DNA from: an uncultured Eubacteriales bacterium
GTDB lineage: Bacteria > Bacillota > Clostridia > Lachnospirales > Anaerotignaceae
DNA: 17,545 nucleotides
Direction: 5' to 3'
NCBI GenBank assembly: GCA_934256695.1
Contig: CAKQPE010000034.1
Span: 1-17,545, forward strand
The translations under genes and the position numbers were made by a program. This document shows positions 1-6,436 of this stretch, piece by piece (positions within the stretch are counted from its first letter, which is position 1; every line of letters begins with the position of its first letter). The notes beneath the pieces were generated by a model, which was not told the DNA's origin, did not search any database, and saw only the letters and a list, made by a program, of their open reading frames with translations.

Positions 1-644
1 TCTTTGCATATAGCTTTTATTGTATCCTCAACTTCTTTTTCTCCAGTAAGAAGAACGGCAGGACAGTTTTCTTTTATAATTCCGCCCTTTTCATAAGCTA
101 TTTTAGCCAATGTGTCTCCCAAATATTCCATATGATCCATACTTATTGACGCTATAATTGTACATTCAGGTTTTTTAACTATGTTTGTGGCATCGCTCCT
201 TCCGCCCATACCTACCTCAAGTACAAGAAAATCAACTTTGTTGTCTGCAAAATATTTAAATGCCGCACCTGTAACAACCTCGAAAACCGTAGGCTGACCT
301 ATATTTTCTTTTACCAACTCCTGACACAAATCTTTTGTGTATGTAAGATATTTTGCGAAATCCTCATCTGTAATCTGGACACCGTTTATTGTTATACGTT
401 CATTATATTTTTCAAGATGCGGAGATGTATAAACACCTACTTTATATCCGGCTTCTGTCAATACACTTGAAACCATTGAACAAATAGAGCCTTTTCCGTT
501 TGTTCCCGCAACATGAATTACTTTTACTCTTTCCTGCGGATTTCCCATTTTATTCATTAATGCCTCAACCCTGCCAAGACCAAGGTCATAACCAAGCATA
601 CCGTAAAGCTCATCTAAATAATCCAAAGATTCTTTATAATTCAT
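1..644 (-). CDS. folC: Folylpolyglutamate synthase / dihydrofolate synthase, 5' part only
   Basis: The enzyme adds glutamate to folates (and dihydropteroate in bifunctional forms) with ATP, in the cytoplasm. I translated this gene by hand. It starts at ATG 644, after an AGGGGA ribosome-binding site, and stays open to base 1, so about 214 residues are visible and the C-terminal half lies outside the window. The Mur-ligase-type P-loop GTNGKGS is at residues 47-53, followed by the family's TSPHLEKYNERI segment near 84. GMGGRSDATN, near residue 150, corresponds to the family's GxGGRxDATN motif, and SMDHMEYLGDT follows it. The gene is divergent from the lysR-type gene across a 441-bp AT-rich gap. 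Identification as FolC is strong; whether it has one or both activities cannot be told from the sequence. Confidence 0.93.
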   Translation of the reverse strand, partial: MNYKESLDYLDELYGMLGYDLGLGRVEALMNKMGNPQERVKVIHVAGTNGKGSICSMVSSVLTEAGYKVGVYTSPHLEKYNERITINGVQITDEDFAKYLTYTKDLCQELVKENIGQPTVFEVVTGAAFKYFADNKVDFLVLEVGMGGRSDATNIVKKPECTIIASISMDHMEYLGDTLAKIAYEKGGIIKENCPAVLLTGEKEVEDTIKAICK

Positions 645-1085
645 TTTTTGTCCCCTTTTCTATTTAAATTCATTTATCTTTTTACAATAATAATAAAAAA
701 GAATGAAATAATATGTTTTTATCAAAATATTACATACTTAAATATACCATAAATTCAACATAATTACATATAAAATACAAAATATTTTTAAAATATAAAT
801 TTATGGAACTGAAAGACCTTGAGGTTTCACCCCAACCCCCGAAAATTTTTTGAAAAAAATTTAGTAAAACTTTTGATAAAATGCAATTTTATTGTATTTT
901 TTGTAAATCCATTTGTGATATTTTTAAAGTCATATTTTATAATTTACACAATTAAAAAATCAAATTTATATAATAAATTAATATATTGAATCAATAAATC
1001 TGTAAAAACACTTAAAATTTATTTATAACCTATTCACAAAAGCAATGATTTGTGGTTAAATTATATATAGAAGGTGGTGTTAAAA
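645..1085. other. Divergent intergenic region folC / lysR-type gene
   Basis: This is a 441-bp, very AT-rich spacer that must hold both promoters. It contains the Y-family repeat at 797-918. A possible plus-strand promoter for the regulator is TTCACA (1033-1038), 17 bp, TTAAAT (1056-1061); it is a weak match. I found no convincing folC promoter by eye and no small gene. Confidence 0.5.
797..918 (+). repeat. Family Y structured repeat, copy A
   Basis: This copy is about 92% identical to the inverted copy at 12061-12181 (roughly 10 differences in 121 positions). In order it has an AAATTTATGGAACTGA leader, a short hairpin (TTGAGG 819-824, loop TTTCA, CCCCAA 830-835, with one A-C mismatch), an A/T hairpin around 844-862, an unpaired TAAAACTTTT segment, and a degenerate terminator-like hairpin ATGCAAT/ATTGTAT before a T-run at 896-902. 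Unlike the other two copies it does not follow a gene's 3' end in its reading direction; it lies between divergent folC and the regulator. Confidence 0.8.
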
Positions 1086-1964
1086 TTGAATTATAATCAG
1101 CTTGTATATTTTTCTACTCTTGCTCATATTGAACATTACACAAAAGCAGCGGAAATACTCGGCATCTCTCAGCCGTCTTTAAGCCATGCCATATCTAATC
1201 TTGAGGAAGAACTGGGAATTTATCTTTTTGAAAAACAGGGAAGAAATGTTCGTCTTACCCGTTATGGAAAAATTTATCTTAAATATGTAGATTCGGCTCT
1301 TGATGAGCTTGAAAAAGGAAATAAGCAGATGAACAGGTTTTCCGATATCGAATCAGGAACAATCCGTATCGGCTCTGTAGCATCTGCTTCTCCGTCTGTG
1401 AGCAATATAATTGCAAAATACCTACAAACTCATAAAGGTACAAACTTTATATTTGAACAGGCAACCACTCATAAGCTTCTGGAAGGGCTTTTGAACGAAA
1501 CTTATGATATGGTATACTGCCACAAATTAAAGGATTTTGACACAGTTGAGTTTATACCGACTGTTGAAAGGGATATTGTTTTGAAGGTTTATAGGGGACA
1601 CCCTCTTGAGGTCTATGATGATGTAACATTAGACCAGATTGCACAATATCCTATCATTACTTATCATCGTCAGGCTGGTGCAAGACCGTATATAGACCGT
1701 ATGTTTATTAAGGGTAACGTAAAGCCTTATATTTGCTGTCAGGTCAGCGAGGATCTTGCTGCCGCAAGCCTTGTTGCACAAAAAGTAGGTGCGGCTGTTG
1801 TTGTAAATCATTCTATATTTAACTTATATGACTTTAAAACAGTCAATATAAAAGGTGCTGATATTAAAGTTCCTATGAACCTTGCGGTTATAAAGAACTC
1901 TTTTCTTGCAGGAGCTGTTCAGGATTTCAAAAGGTTTTTCCTTGAAAACATTGATATGCTTTAA
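1086..1964 (+). CDS. LysR-family transcriptional regulator
   Basis: This is a DNA-binding regulator of 292 residues, the usual LysR size. The winged helix-turn-helix fills residues 1-60, including the recognition region TKAAEILGISQPSLSHAIS at about 19-37, followed by LEEELGIYLFEKQGR and a linker helix. Residues from about 88 on form the periplasmic-binding-protein-like effector domain. The frame is open from GTG 1074, but AAGGTGG at 1071-1077 is a ribosome-binding site for TTG 1086, which gives the family-typical start MNYNQLVYF; I therefore chose TTG. The stop TAA (1962-1964) directly abuts the stop codon of the convergent yczE-like gene. Its effector and regulon are unknown. The neighbouring membrane-protein gene, with a dyad over its putative promoter, is a natural candidate target (inference). 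Confidence 0.92.
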   Translation: MNYNQLVYFSTLAHIEHYTKAAEILGISQPSLSHAISNLEEELGIYLFEKQGRNVRLTRYGKIYLKYVDSALDELEKGNKQMNRFSDIESGTIRIGSVASASPSVSNIIAKYLQTHKGTNFIFEQATTHKLLEGLLNETYDMVYCHKLKDFDTVEFIPTVERDIVLKVYRGHPLEVYDDVTLDQIAQYPIITYHRQAGARPYIDRMFIKGNVKPYICCQVSEDLAAASLVAQKVGAAVVVNHSIFNLYDFKTVNIKGADIKVPMNLAVIKNSFLAGAVQDFKRFFLENIDML

Positions 1965-2645
1965 TCAGCATACAGCCTTTCTTCCCCTGTTGAAACGTAC
2001 TTCAACTGCTCTGTAAACAGTAAAATGTTTTTCAAATCTTGACTGGAACATTGCAACAATCTTTCCTGTAAACATTGAGCATACTACAGTACCCAAACCT
2101 ATGCCCATAAAACTTTTCATAAATATTATAGAAAGAAAAGCCGTTGTGGCAAGGCAGCTTAAATCAAAAATTGTTTTTACTGACTGATATTTTCTTGATG
2201 TGATTGAAGAAAAATCTCTTGGGAACATATCAGTCGGTATTATAGGAAGCATACAGTTGTTGGCAAGACATATTCCGAAAGCTATTATAACCATTCCTAT
2301 GAAAAGATAAATAACTTTCATAACAAACATATCAGGAAGGTATGCCATCCATATTGCATGAACATCAAGCATTTTCCCGAAAATAATTCCTGCCGCAAAT
2401 GATATTAAATAACTTGGTGAAATATGTTTTCTTAATATCATAAGAGATGCAACAAGCATTGACTGAAATATATAGTTCCATGTACCAAAGCTTAATACAG
2501 GAAAAATTTTATTGAAAACATAAGGTACAGAAGATATGGCTGAAATACCAAATCCGCTCTTTGTCATAAACTGTACACCCATGCTGTTAATCATAAGTAC
2601 AAGTATAAGCAGCACTTCTCCGGGCACTTTTATTTTTTCTTTCAT
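1965..2645 (-). CDS. YczE/YyaS/YitT-like integral membrane protein
   Basis: This is a 226-residue polytopic membrane protein with five or so hydrophobic segments (about 9-27, 57-72, 82-94, 108-130 and 166-190). The N-terminal pattern SGFGISAISSVPYV followed by FGTWNYIFQ resembles the YczE/YyaS (DUF6198) group as I know it. NNCMLPIIPTDMFPRDFS, at about 128-145, is another conserved-looking patch. The C-terminus is short, basic and cytoplasmic-like. The start is ATG 2645; a modest purine-rich GAGAG lies about 10 bp upstream. No biochemical function is established for the group, so I do not assign one. The gene is convergent with the LysR-type regulator with no base between the stop codons. Confidence 0.8.
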   Translation of the reverse strand: MKEKIKVPGEVLLILVLMINSMGVQFMTKSGFGISAISSVPYVFNKIFPVLSFGTWNYIFQSMLVASLMILRKHISPSYLISFAAGIIFGKMLDVHAIWMAYLPDMFVMKVIYLFIGMVIIAFGICLANNCMLPIIPTDMFPRDFSSITSRKYQSVKTIFDLSCLATTAFLSIIFMKSFMGIGLGTVVCSMFTGKIVAMFQSRFEKHFTVYRAVEVRFNRGRKAVC

Positions 2646-2904
2646 TTTTTACCAACTCTCTTTCAAAATTACCAATATATGTTATCTTCTCTTTGTTTGT
2701 GAAGTTAGTATAGCACTACTAATCTATAGAATAAATAATATTTTTATACTTTATTAATAGTTTTTATCTATCAATTAACGAATTTTACACAAAATATCCG
2801 TTAAATTTTTAGAGTTGGTCACATTTATTTAGCTATTTTTTAGTATGATGTTTTTGTATATTTTTCAGAATAATGTATATGCTATTATATAAAGAGAATA
2901 ATAA
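2646..2904. other. AT-rich upstream region of the yczE-like gene
   Basis: This stretch is non-coding on inspection. Apart from the promoter/dyad at 2705-2734 it is AT-rich sequence without recognisable structure, up to the duplicated hairpin beginning at 2905. A 73-codon plus-strand reading frame at 2536-2757 is antisense to the yczE-like gene and has no ribosome-binding site. Confidence 0.5.
2705..2734 (-). promoter_or_regulatory. Putative yczE promoter with overlapping dyad operator
   Basis: On the minus strand, TTATTC (2729-2734), 16 bp, then TATACT (2707-2712) resembles a sigma-A promoter with a good -10. A perfect 6-bp inverted repeat, TTAGTA (2705-2710) and TACTAA (2717-2722) separated by 6 bp, covers the -10, as expected for an operator. 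That it binds the adjacent LysR-type protein is an inference. Confidence 0.4.
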
Positions 2905-2936
2905 AAAGTGTGATTATTCAATTATAATCACACTTT
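2905..2936. repeat. Terminator-like hairpin, left duplicate flanking element X copy 1
   Basis: A perfect 13-bp stem (AAAGTGTGATTAT 2905-2917, ATAATCACACTTT 2924-2936) has a 6-nt loop. It is preceded by additional A residues on the left, but the T-run on its right is cut to three by element X. It is identical over 32 bp to 3146-3177. I read the pair as a target-site duplication of one original bidirectional terminator. Confidence 0.85.
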
Positions 2937-3145
2937 CAAACTGTAGACAAAGTTATTTTATAAAGCGGAAGGGTTCGGGAAACGAATGAGTTTCCCGAAT
3001 GGAATCCGCAGTCGGAATTCATTTCCGACGAGGAAAACAGCAGGTTTCAAGGCTTTTAAGCCGATGGAACCTGTCTGTTTATTCTTCTGTTTGAACAAGT
3101 CGAAATCCTGATTTCGACTTAGGTGTCGACTTTGTTGACACCCTC
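2937..3145 (-). mobile_element. Element X copy 1: MITE-like non-coding repeat
   Basis: This is a 209-bp insert between two identical 32-bp hairpins. Its ends carry imperfect 11-bp terminal inverted repeats, TGTAGACAAAG (2942-2952) and CTTTGTTGACA (3130-3140, complement TGTCAACAAAG), matching at 9 of 11 positions; 5 bp lie between each repeat and the hairpin. It is the inverse complement of copy 2 (15628-15811), with 3 mismatches in 184 bp and no gaps. It has no coding capacity, so any movement would need a transposase in trans. I orient it by copies 2 and 3, hence the minus strand here. It lies in the 558-bp gap between the aldolase gene and the yczE-like gene. Confidence 0.82.
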
Positions 3146-3180
3146 AAAGTGTGATTATTCAATTATAATCACACTTTTTT
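3146..3180. terminator. Hairpin terminator, right duplicate flanking element X copy 1
   Basis: This is an exact copy of the 32-bp hairpin at 2905-2936, here followed by a T-run to 3180. It is 24 bp beyond the aldolase stop codon, so it probably served as that gene's terminator. With the insertion, the U-tract needed on the minus strand is reduced to CACTTTGAG next to this copy, which may weaken it in that direction. Confidence 0.65.
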
Positions 3181-3203
3181 ATTCACATATTGAATTATGT
3201 ATT

Positions 3204-4097
3204 TTATAATATTCCTATTTCCTTCATTATGGAAATAAGCTTTTCTTCCTGTTTGTCGTTTATAGCCATAAACGGAGGTTTTACATATTCATTTACCCTA
3301 ACCCCACGTAAGTTTAAGGCTCTTTTCATAGTAGGTATAAACGGTTTATTTACAGAATAAATATTCATCGCTTTATCTATTATTTTCTGACCTTCCGCAA
3401 TACCATCAAAATCTTTTTCATTTACCGCCTTAACCCACTTTGATATTATGTCCGGTATAAGGTTTGCAAGCCCTCCTATACAGCCTGCTCCTCCGGAAAG
3501 TGTTACGTAAGAGAAATTTTCATCAAATCCATTATATACTTCAAAATCAGGAAATTCAGGGAGAACTGTATTTATTATATCTCTTGTATGCGCTACAATA
3601 CCAGTCGTATCTTTTATTCCTTTTATATTTTTATGCTTTCTTACAAGTCTTAATACCATATCGGCATTAATCTGGTGACCTGTTATATCCGGATAGTTAT
3701 AAAGATAGATGTCACCTTTTATCTTTGGACATATTAAATCGTAATAATATTCAAGACTCTCATCTGAAAGCTGGAAATAATATGGTGAAATTATCATTAC
3801 GCCGTCTGCACCTTTTTCAATGGCATAATTTGCAATCTCAACTGTTTCTTCCGGAATCATGCGGCTTGTACCGATTAAAAGTCTTGTTTTTCCTTTGCAG
3901 TATGCAGTTGCAATATCAATAAGTCTTTTTATCTCATCAATAGTCATAAAGAAAAACTCTCCTGTACTTCCCATTACGACTATTCCGTCTATTCCACCTT
4001 TAATCAGGTGATCGTAAAGCCTTTCGCAACCTTCTTTGTCTACCTTTCCGTTGTTGTCAAAAATTGTAACTGATGGTACAAGATATTGTGCTTTCAT
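3204..4097 (-). CDS. DapA/N-acetylneuraminate lyase superfamily aldolase, substrate unknown
   Basis: This is a class I, Schiff-base (beta/alpha)8 aldolase/dehydratase of 297 residues, the full length for the family. The pyruvate-binding GSTGE motif is at 43-47, the catalytic Tyr133 in YLYNYP, and the Schiff-base Lys162 in GIKDTTG. Two features argue against true 4-hydroxy-tetrahydrodipicolinate synthase: the loop after Tyr133 reads NYPDITG rather than the DapA NVPxRT, so the substrate-binding Arg is absent, and no lysine genes are nearby. The NYPxxTG loop is more like 2-keto-3-deoxy-sugar-acid aldolases, and GSTGE also occurs in N-acetylneuraminate lyases. I therefore leave the substrate open. 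The start ATG 4097 follows a GGGGG ribosome-binding site. The gene appears to be transcribed alone. Confidence 0.85.
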   Translation of the reverse strand: MKAQYLVPSVTIFDNNGKVDKEGCERLYDHLIKGGIDGIVVMGSTGEFFFMTIDEIKRLIDIATAYCKGKTRLLIGTSRMIPEETVEIANYAIEKGADGVMIISPYYFQLSDESLEYYYDLICPKIKGDIYLYNYPDITGHQINADMVLRLVRKHKNIKGIKDTTGIVAHTRDIINTVLPEFPDFEVYNGFDENFSYVTLSGGAGCIGGLANLIPDIISKWVKAVNEKDFDGIAEGQKIIDKAMNIYSVNKPFIPTMKRALNLRGVRVNEYVKPPFMAINDKQEEKLISIMKEIGIL

Positions 4098-4125
4098 AAT
4101 ATAAATACCCCCTGTTGTAAAATTA

Positions 4126-4154
4126 TTTTGTCATAATAAATATATTTGACAAAA
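4126..4154 (-). promoter_or_regulatory. 8-bp dyad upstream of the aldolase gene
   Basis: Perfect arms TTTTGTCA (4126-4133) and TGACAAAA (4147-4154) enclose 13 AT-rich bases, 29 bp upstream of the start codon. The distal arm, read on the minus strand, also gives a TTGTCA that could be a -35 box. The arrangement suits a dimeric repressor, but the distal arm also forms the U-tract of the rnc terminator, so it could be partly coincidental. Confidence 0.4.
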
Positions 4155-4178
4155 GGTGCCGACCAAAGCCGACACCTT
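4153..4178 (-). terminator. Rho-independent terminator of the yceD-rnc operon
   Basis: On the minus strand an 11-bp stem (two G-U pairs) with a TTTG loop, AAGGTGTCGGC paired with GGTCGGCACCTT, is followed by TTTTGTC. It lies 41 bp past the rnc stop and ends the operon before the aldolase gene. Confidence 0.75.
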
Positions 4179-4218
4179 AATTATTGAAATACATAACTCG
4201 TACTTCGTAAGTAAAAGA

Positions 4219-4908
4219 TTATTTTATTTTACCCAAAGCATTCTTTGCAGCAGCCTGTTCAGCTTCTTTCTTGCTTCTGCCTGTACCGCTGCCAAGTACA
4301 CTTCCGCTATGAGAAACTTCAGCTTCAAAAAGTTTTCCGTGATCAGGTCCCGATTCTTTTACAATAGCATATGCTACCGGCTCCTTGCTCGATTTCTGAA
4401 TTTCTTCCTGAAGTCTTGTTTTGTAATCCATAAGCATAAAGCTGTTTCGTACAGAGCTTATAACATCTGTCATGAGACCCATTACATATTTTTCCGCATT
4501 TTCAATGCCACCGTCAATTACAACAGCACCTATTACAGCTTCAAAAGCATCTGCCAAAATACTTTCACGTGTTCTTCCGCCTGTAAGCTCCTCGCCCTTG
4601 CCAAGATACAAAAAGTCACCCAAATGTATATCAACAGCTTTTTTGGCAAGAGAACCTTCACATACAACGCTTGCACGCAACTTGGTCAGTTCGCCCTCAG
4701 GCAGTTCCGGATATTTTTCGAATATATATCTGCTTACCAAAAATTCCAAAACAGCATCTCCGAGAAATTCCAGTCTTTCATTATACTCAAATTTTCCAAG
4801 TTTATGCTCATTTGCATAAGAACTGTGTGTAAGGGCAAGTGACAAAATGTGCTTGTCATTAAAACTGTATTCTATTATTTTTTCAAATTCAGCCAAATGC
4901 TTTTCCAT
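4219..4908 (-). CDS. rnc: Ribonuclease III
   Basis: This double-strand-specific endoribonuclease processes rRNA precursors and structured mRNAs. It has 229 residues, a normal bacterial length. The signature NERLEFLGD is at 43-51, and the expected metal-binding acidic residues are Glu47, Asp51, Asp120 and Glu123 (ADAFEAVIGA). A C-terminal double-stranded RNA-binding domain runs from about 160 to 228, ending GRSKKEAEQAAAKNAL. The start ATG 4908 is 6 bases after the acpP stop, with its ribosome-binding site (GGAG) inside the end of acpP, so the two are translationally close. In many Firmicutes smc and ftsY follow rnc; here a terminator and an unrelated aldolase gene follow instead. Confidence 0.97.
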   Translation of the reverse strand: MEKHLAEFEKIIEYSFNDKHILSLALTHSSYANEHKLGKFEYNERLEFLGDAVLEFLVSRYIFEKYPELPEGELTKLRASVVCEGSLAKKAVDIHLGDFLYLGKGEELTGGRTRESILADAFEAVIGAVVIDGGIENAEKYVMGLMTDVISSVRNSFMLMDYKTRLQEEIQKSSKEPVAYAIVKESGPDHGKLFEAEVSHSGSVLGSGTGRSKKEAEQAAAKNALGKIK

Positions 4909-4914
4909 AACAGA

Positions 4915-5142
4915 TTACTCCACTGCGGCTTTAATGTATTCCATAGCATCGCCGACTGTTTTAATTTTTTCTACCTGTTCGCTGTCAAATTCAATGTTAA
5001 ATTCTTCTTCAAGAGCAGAAATAATCTGGAATAAATCAAGTGAATCAGCTCCAAGATCAGAAAATGTTGTTTCTTCTGTAATTTCTGATTCAGAAATACC
5101 TAACTGTTCTGCTATGATTGAAATAACCTGTGCTTTATCCAT
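4915..5142 (-). CDS. acpP: Acyl carrier protein
   Basis: This small acidic carrier holds growing fatty-acyl chains on a 4'-phosphopantetheine arm. Its 75 residues include the modification motif GADSLD at 31-36, with Ser34 as the attachment site, in a four-helix, Glu/Asp-rich protein. The start ATG 5142 follows a strong GGAGGG site. It sits directly between plsX and rnc; the fabD and fabG genes that separate plsX from acpP in Bacillus and Escherichia are absent here. Confidence 0.96.
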   Translation of the reverse strand: MDKAQVISIIAEQLGISESEITEETTFSDLGADSLDLFQIISALEEEFNIEFDSEQVEKIKTVGDAMEYIKAAVE

Positions 5143-5191
5143 ACAAAATACCCTCCAAATAATTATAAATTAAATATAAATCACTACTACA

Positions 5192-6178
5192 TTATAGCTT
5201 TTCTTCTATTTTTAATACAATATCATTTTCAACAAAAATTTCGCACTGTTTTATGGCATTTTTTATGCCTTTTGCCTTAGAACTGCCATGTGCCTTAACA
5301 ACAAGTGATTTAAGACCTAAAAACGGAGCTCCGCCTACTTCTTCGGAGTCAAATTTTGTTTTAAGATTTTTAAAAGGCTTCATAAGCATTGCCGCAGGAA
5401 TTTTATATAATCCCTGTGTTATTTCTTCTTTTATTATTTTAAAAAGAGCTGTGCTTAATCCTTCGGCAAATTTAAGTACAGTGTTGCCTGCAAATCCATC
5501 ACATACAACTATATCTGCTTTATGGAACGGAACGTCTCTTGGTTCAATATTTCCGCTAAAATTAAGGTCACTTTCCTCCAACATTTCATATGTTTCTTTG
5601 GTAAGAGCATTTCCTTTTTCCTTTTCGGCACCTATGTTCAAAAGACCTACCGACGGATTTTTTATACCCATTACATATTCCACATATACAGATGCCATTT
5701 TTGCAAACTGAACTAAATATGAGCTTTTGCAGTCAACATTCGCACCACTGTCCAGAAGAAATGTAAAACCTTCCGTTGTAGGCAGACAGGTTCCGAGAGC
5801 AGGTCTTTCTATACCCTTTATTCTTCCCACTATAAATGTTCCACCTGTTAAAACAGCTCCTGTGCTTCCTGCTGAAACAAAGGCTTTCGCTTCACCTGTT
5901 TTAACTAAATTAAGTCCTACAACTATAGACGAATCCTTCTTTCGTCTTATGGCAATAGTAGGTGACTCCTCAGTCGATATAACTTCCGTTGCATTTACAA
6001 CAGATATTTTATTTTTGTCGAAAGTATATTTTTCAAGTTCATTGTTTATTGTTTTTTCAGGTCCTACAAGTATTATGTTTGAGCCAAACTCATTAACAGC
6101 ATCAACAGCACCCTTAACTATTTCAAAAGGTGCGTTGTCGCCACCCATCGCATCTACTGCTATTTTTACATTATCCAT
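5192..6178 (-). CDS. plsX: Phosphate acyltransferase PlsX
   Basis: PlsX converts acyl-ACP and phosphate to acyl-phosphate, the first step of phosphatidic acid synthesis in the PlsX/PlsY route, working at the membrane surface. It has 328 residues, the typical length. The N-terminal AVDAMGGDNAP (residues 7-17) is diagnostic. SAGSTGAVLTGG, near 102-113, and the central DIVVCDGFAGNTVLKFAEG are further family motifs. The start ATG 6178 has an AGGTG ribosome-binding site. It lies downstream of rpmF across a 76-bp gap holding a terminator-like hairpin and upstream of acpP, whose acylated product is its substrate. No FapR-like operator was recognised. Confidence 0.96.
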   Translation of the reverse strand: MDNVKIAVDAMGGDNAPFEIVKGAVDAVNEFGSNIILVGPEKTINNELEKYTFDKNKISVVNATEVISTEESPTIAIRRKKDSSIVVGLNLVKTGEAKAFVSAGSTGAVLTGGTFIVGRIKGIERPALGTCLPTTEGFTFLLDSGANVDCKSSYLVQFAKMASVYVEYVMGIKNPSVGLLNIGAEKEKGNALTKETYEMLEESDLNFSGNIEPRDVPFHKADIVVCDGFAGNTVLKFAEGLSTALFKIIKEEITQGLYKIPAAMLMKPFKNLKTKFDSEEVGGAPFLGLKSLVVKAHGSSKAKGIKNAIKQCEIFVENDIVLKIEEKL

Positions 6179-6204
6179 ATATACACCTGTATTCTATGTT
6201 GTAA

Positions 6205-6244
6205 AAAAGACAGCTTAAAGGACATAATCCTAAGGCTGTCTTTT
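6205..6244 (-). terminator. Terminator-like hairpin inside the rpmF-plsX gap
   Basis: A perfect 10-bp stem AAAAGACAGC/GCTGTCTTTT (arms 6205-6214 and 6235-6244) encloses 20 bases with an inner AGGA/TCCT stem. T-runs follow on both strands, so it could work in either direction. It lies only 11 bp after rpmF, within an otherwise classical operon, and may attenuate transcription into plsX-acpP-rnc. Confidence 0.7.
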
Positions 6245-6254
6245 ATTATTTACA

Positions 6255-6434
6255 TTATTCTACGTCTAAAACTACCTGCTTGTTGTAAGAACCACAGTTC
6301 TTGCAAACCTTGTGAGGTACCATTAATTCTCCGCACTTGCTGCATGCTACTAATGTAGGAGTAGCTATTTTCCAGCTCTGTGCCTTTCTTTTATCTCTTT
6401 TTGCCTTGGAAACTCTTCCCTTTGGTACAGCCAT
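6255..6434 (-). CDS. rpmF: 50S ribosomal protein L32, zinc-ribbon form
   Basis: This is a structural protein of the large ribosomal subunit. I translated it by hand; it is 59 residues, starting MAVPKGRVSKAKRDKRKA and ending in VVLDVE. Four cysteines in two CxxC pairs (Cys31/Cys34 and Cys44/Cys47) form the zinc-binding variant of L32. The start ATG 6434 lies 2 bases after the yceD stop, and its strong GAGGAGGTG ribosome-binding site is inside the end of yceD, giving tight coupling. The yceD-rpmF pairing is conserved across many bacteria. Confidence 0.96.
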   Translation of the reverse strand: MAVPKGRVSKAKRDKRKAQSWKIATPTLVACSKCGELMVPHKVCKNCGSYNKQVVLDVE

Positions 6435-6436
6435 TT

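Noticed and set aside
2937..3145. CRISPR array or riboswitch as explanation of the repeats
   Set aside because: There are no regularly spaced identical repeats with unique spacers; the same roughly 200-bp unit occurs in both orientations after unrelated genes, which fits a dispersed element, not a gene-specific riboswitch.
2937..3145. Group IIC intron, which also targets terminators
   Set aside because: The element has terminal inverted repeats, is only about 200 bp, and I cannot find a domain V-like motif or reverse transcriptase.
4156..4842. 228-residue plus-strand frame antisense to rnc
   Set aside because: It is a shadow of rnc: low-complexity, Cys/Phe/Tyr-rich composition, no ribosome-binding site, and the opposite strand is a clear RNase III gene.
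5253..6218. Plus-strand frames of 152 and 163 codons opposite plsX
   Set aside because: They are antisense shadows of a well-conserved plsX gene, without start signals or recognisable motifs.
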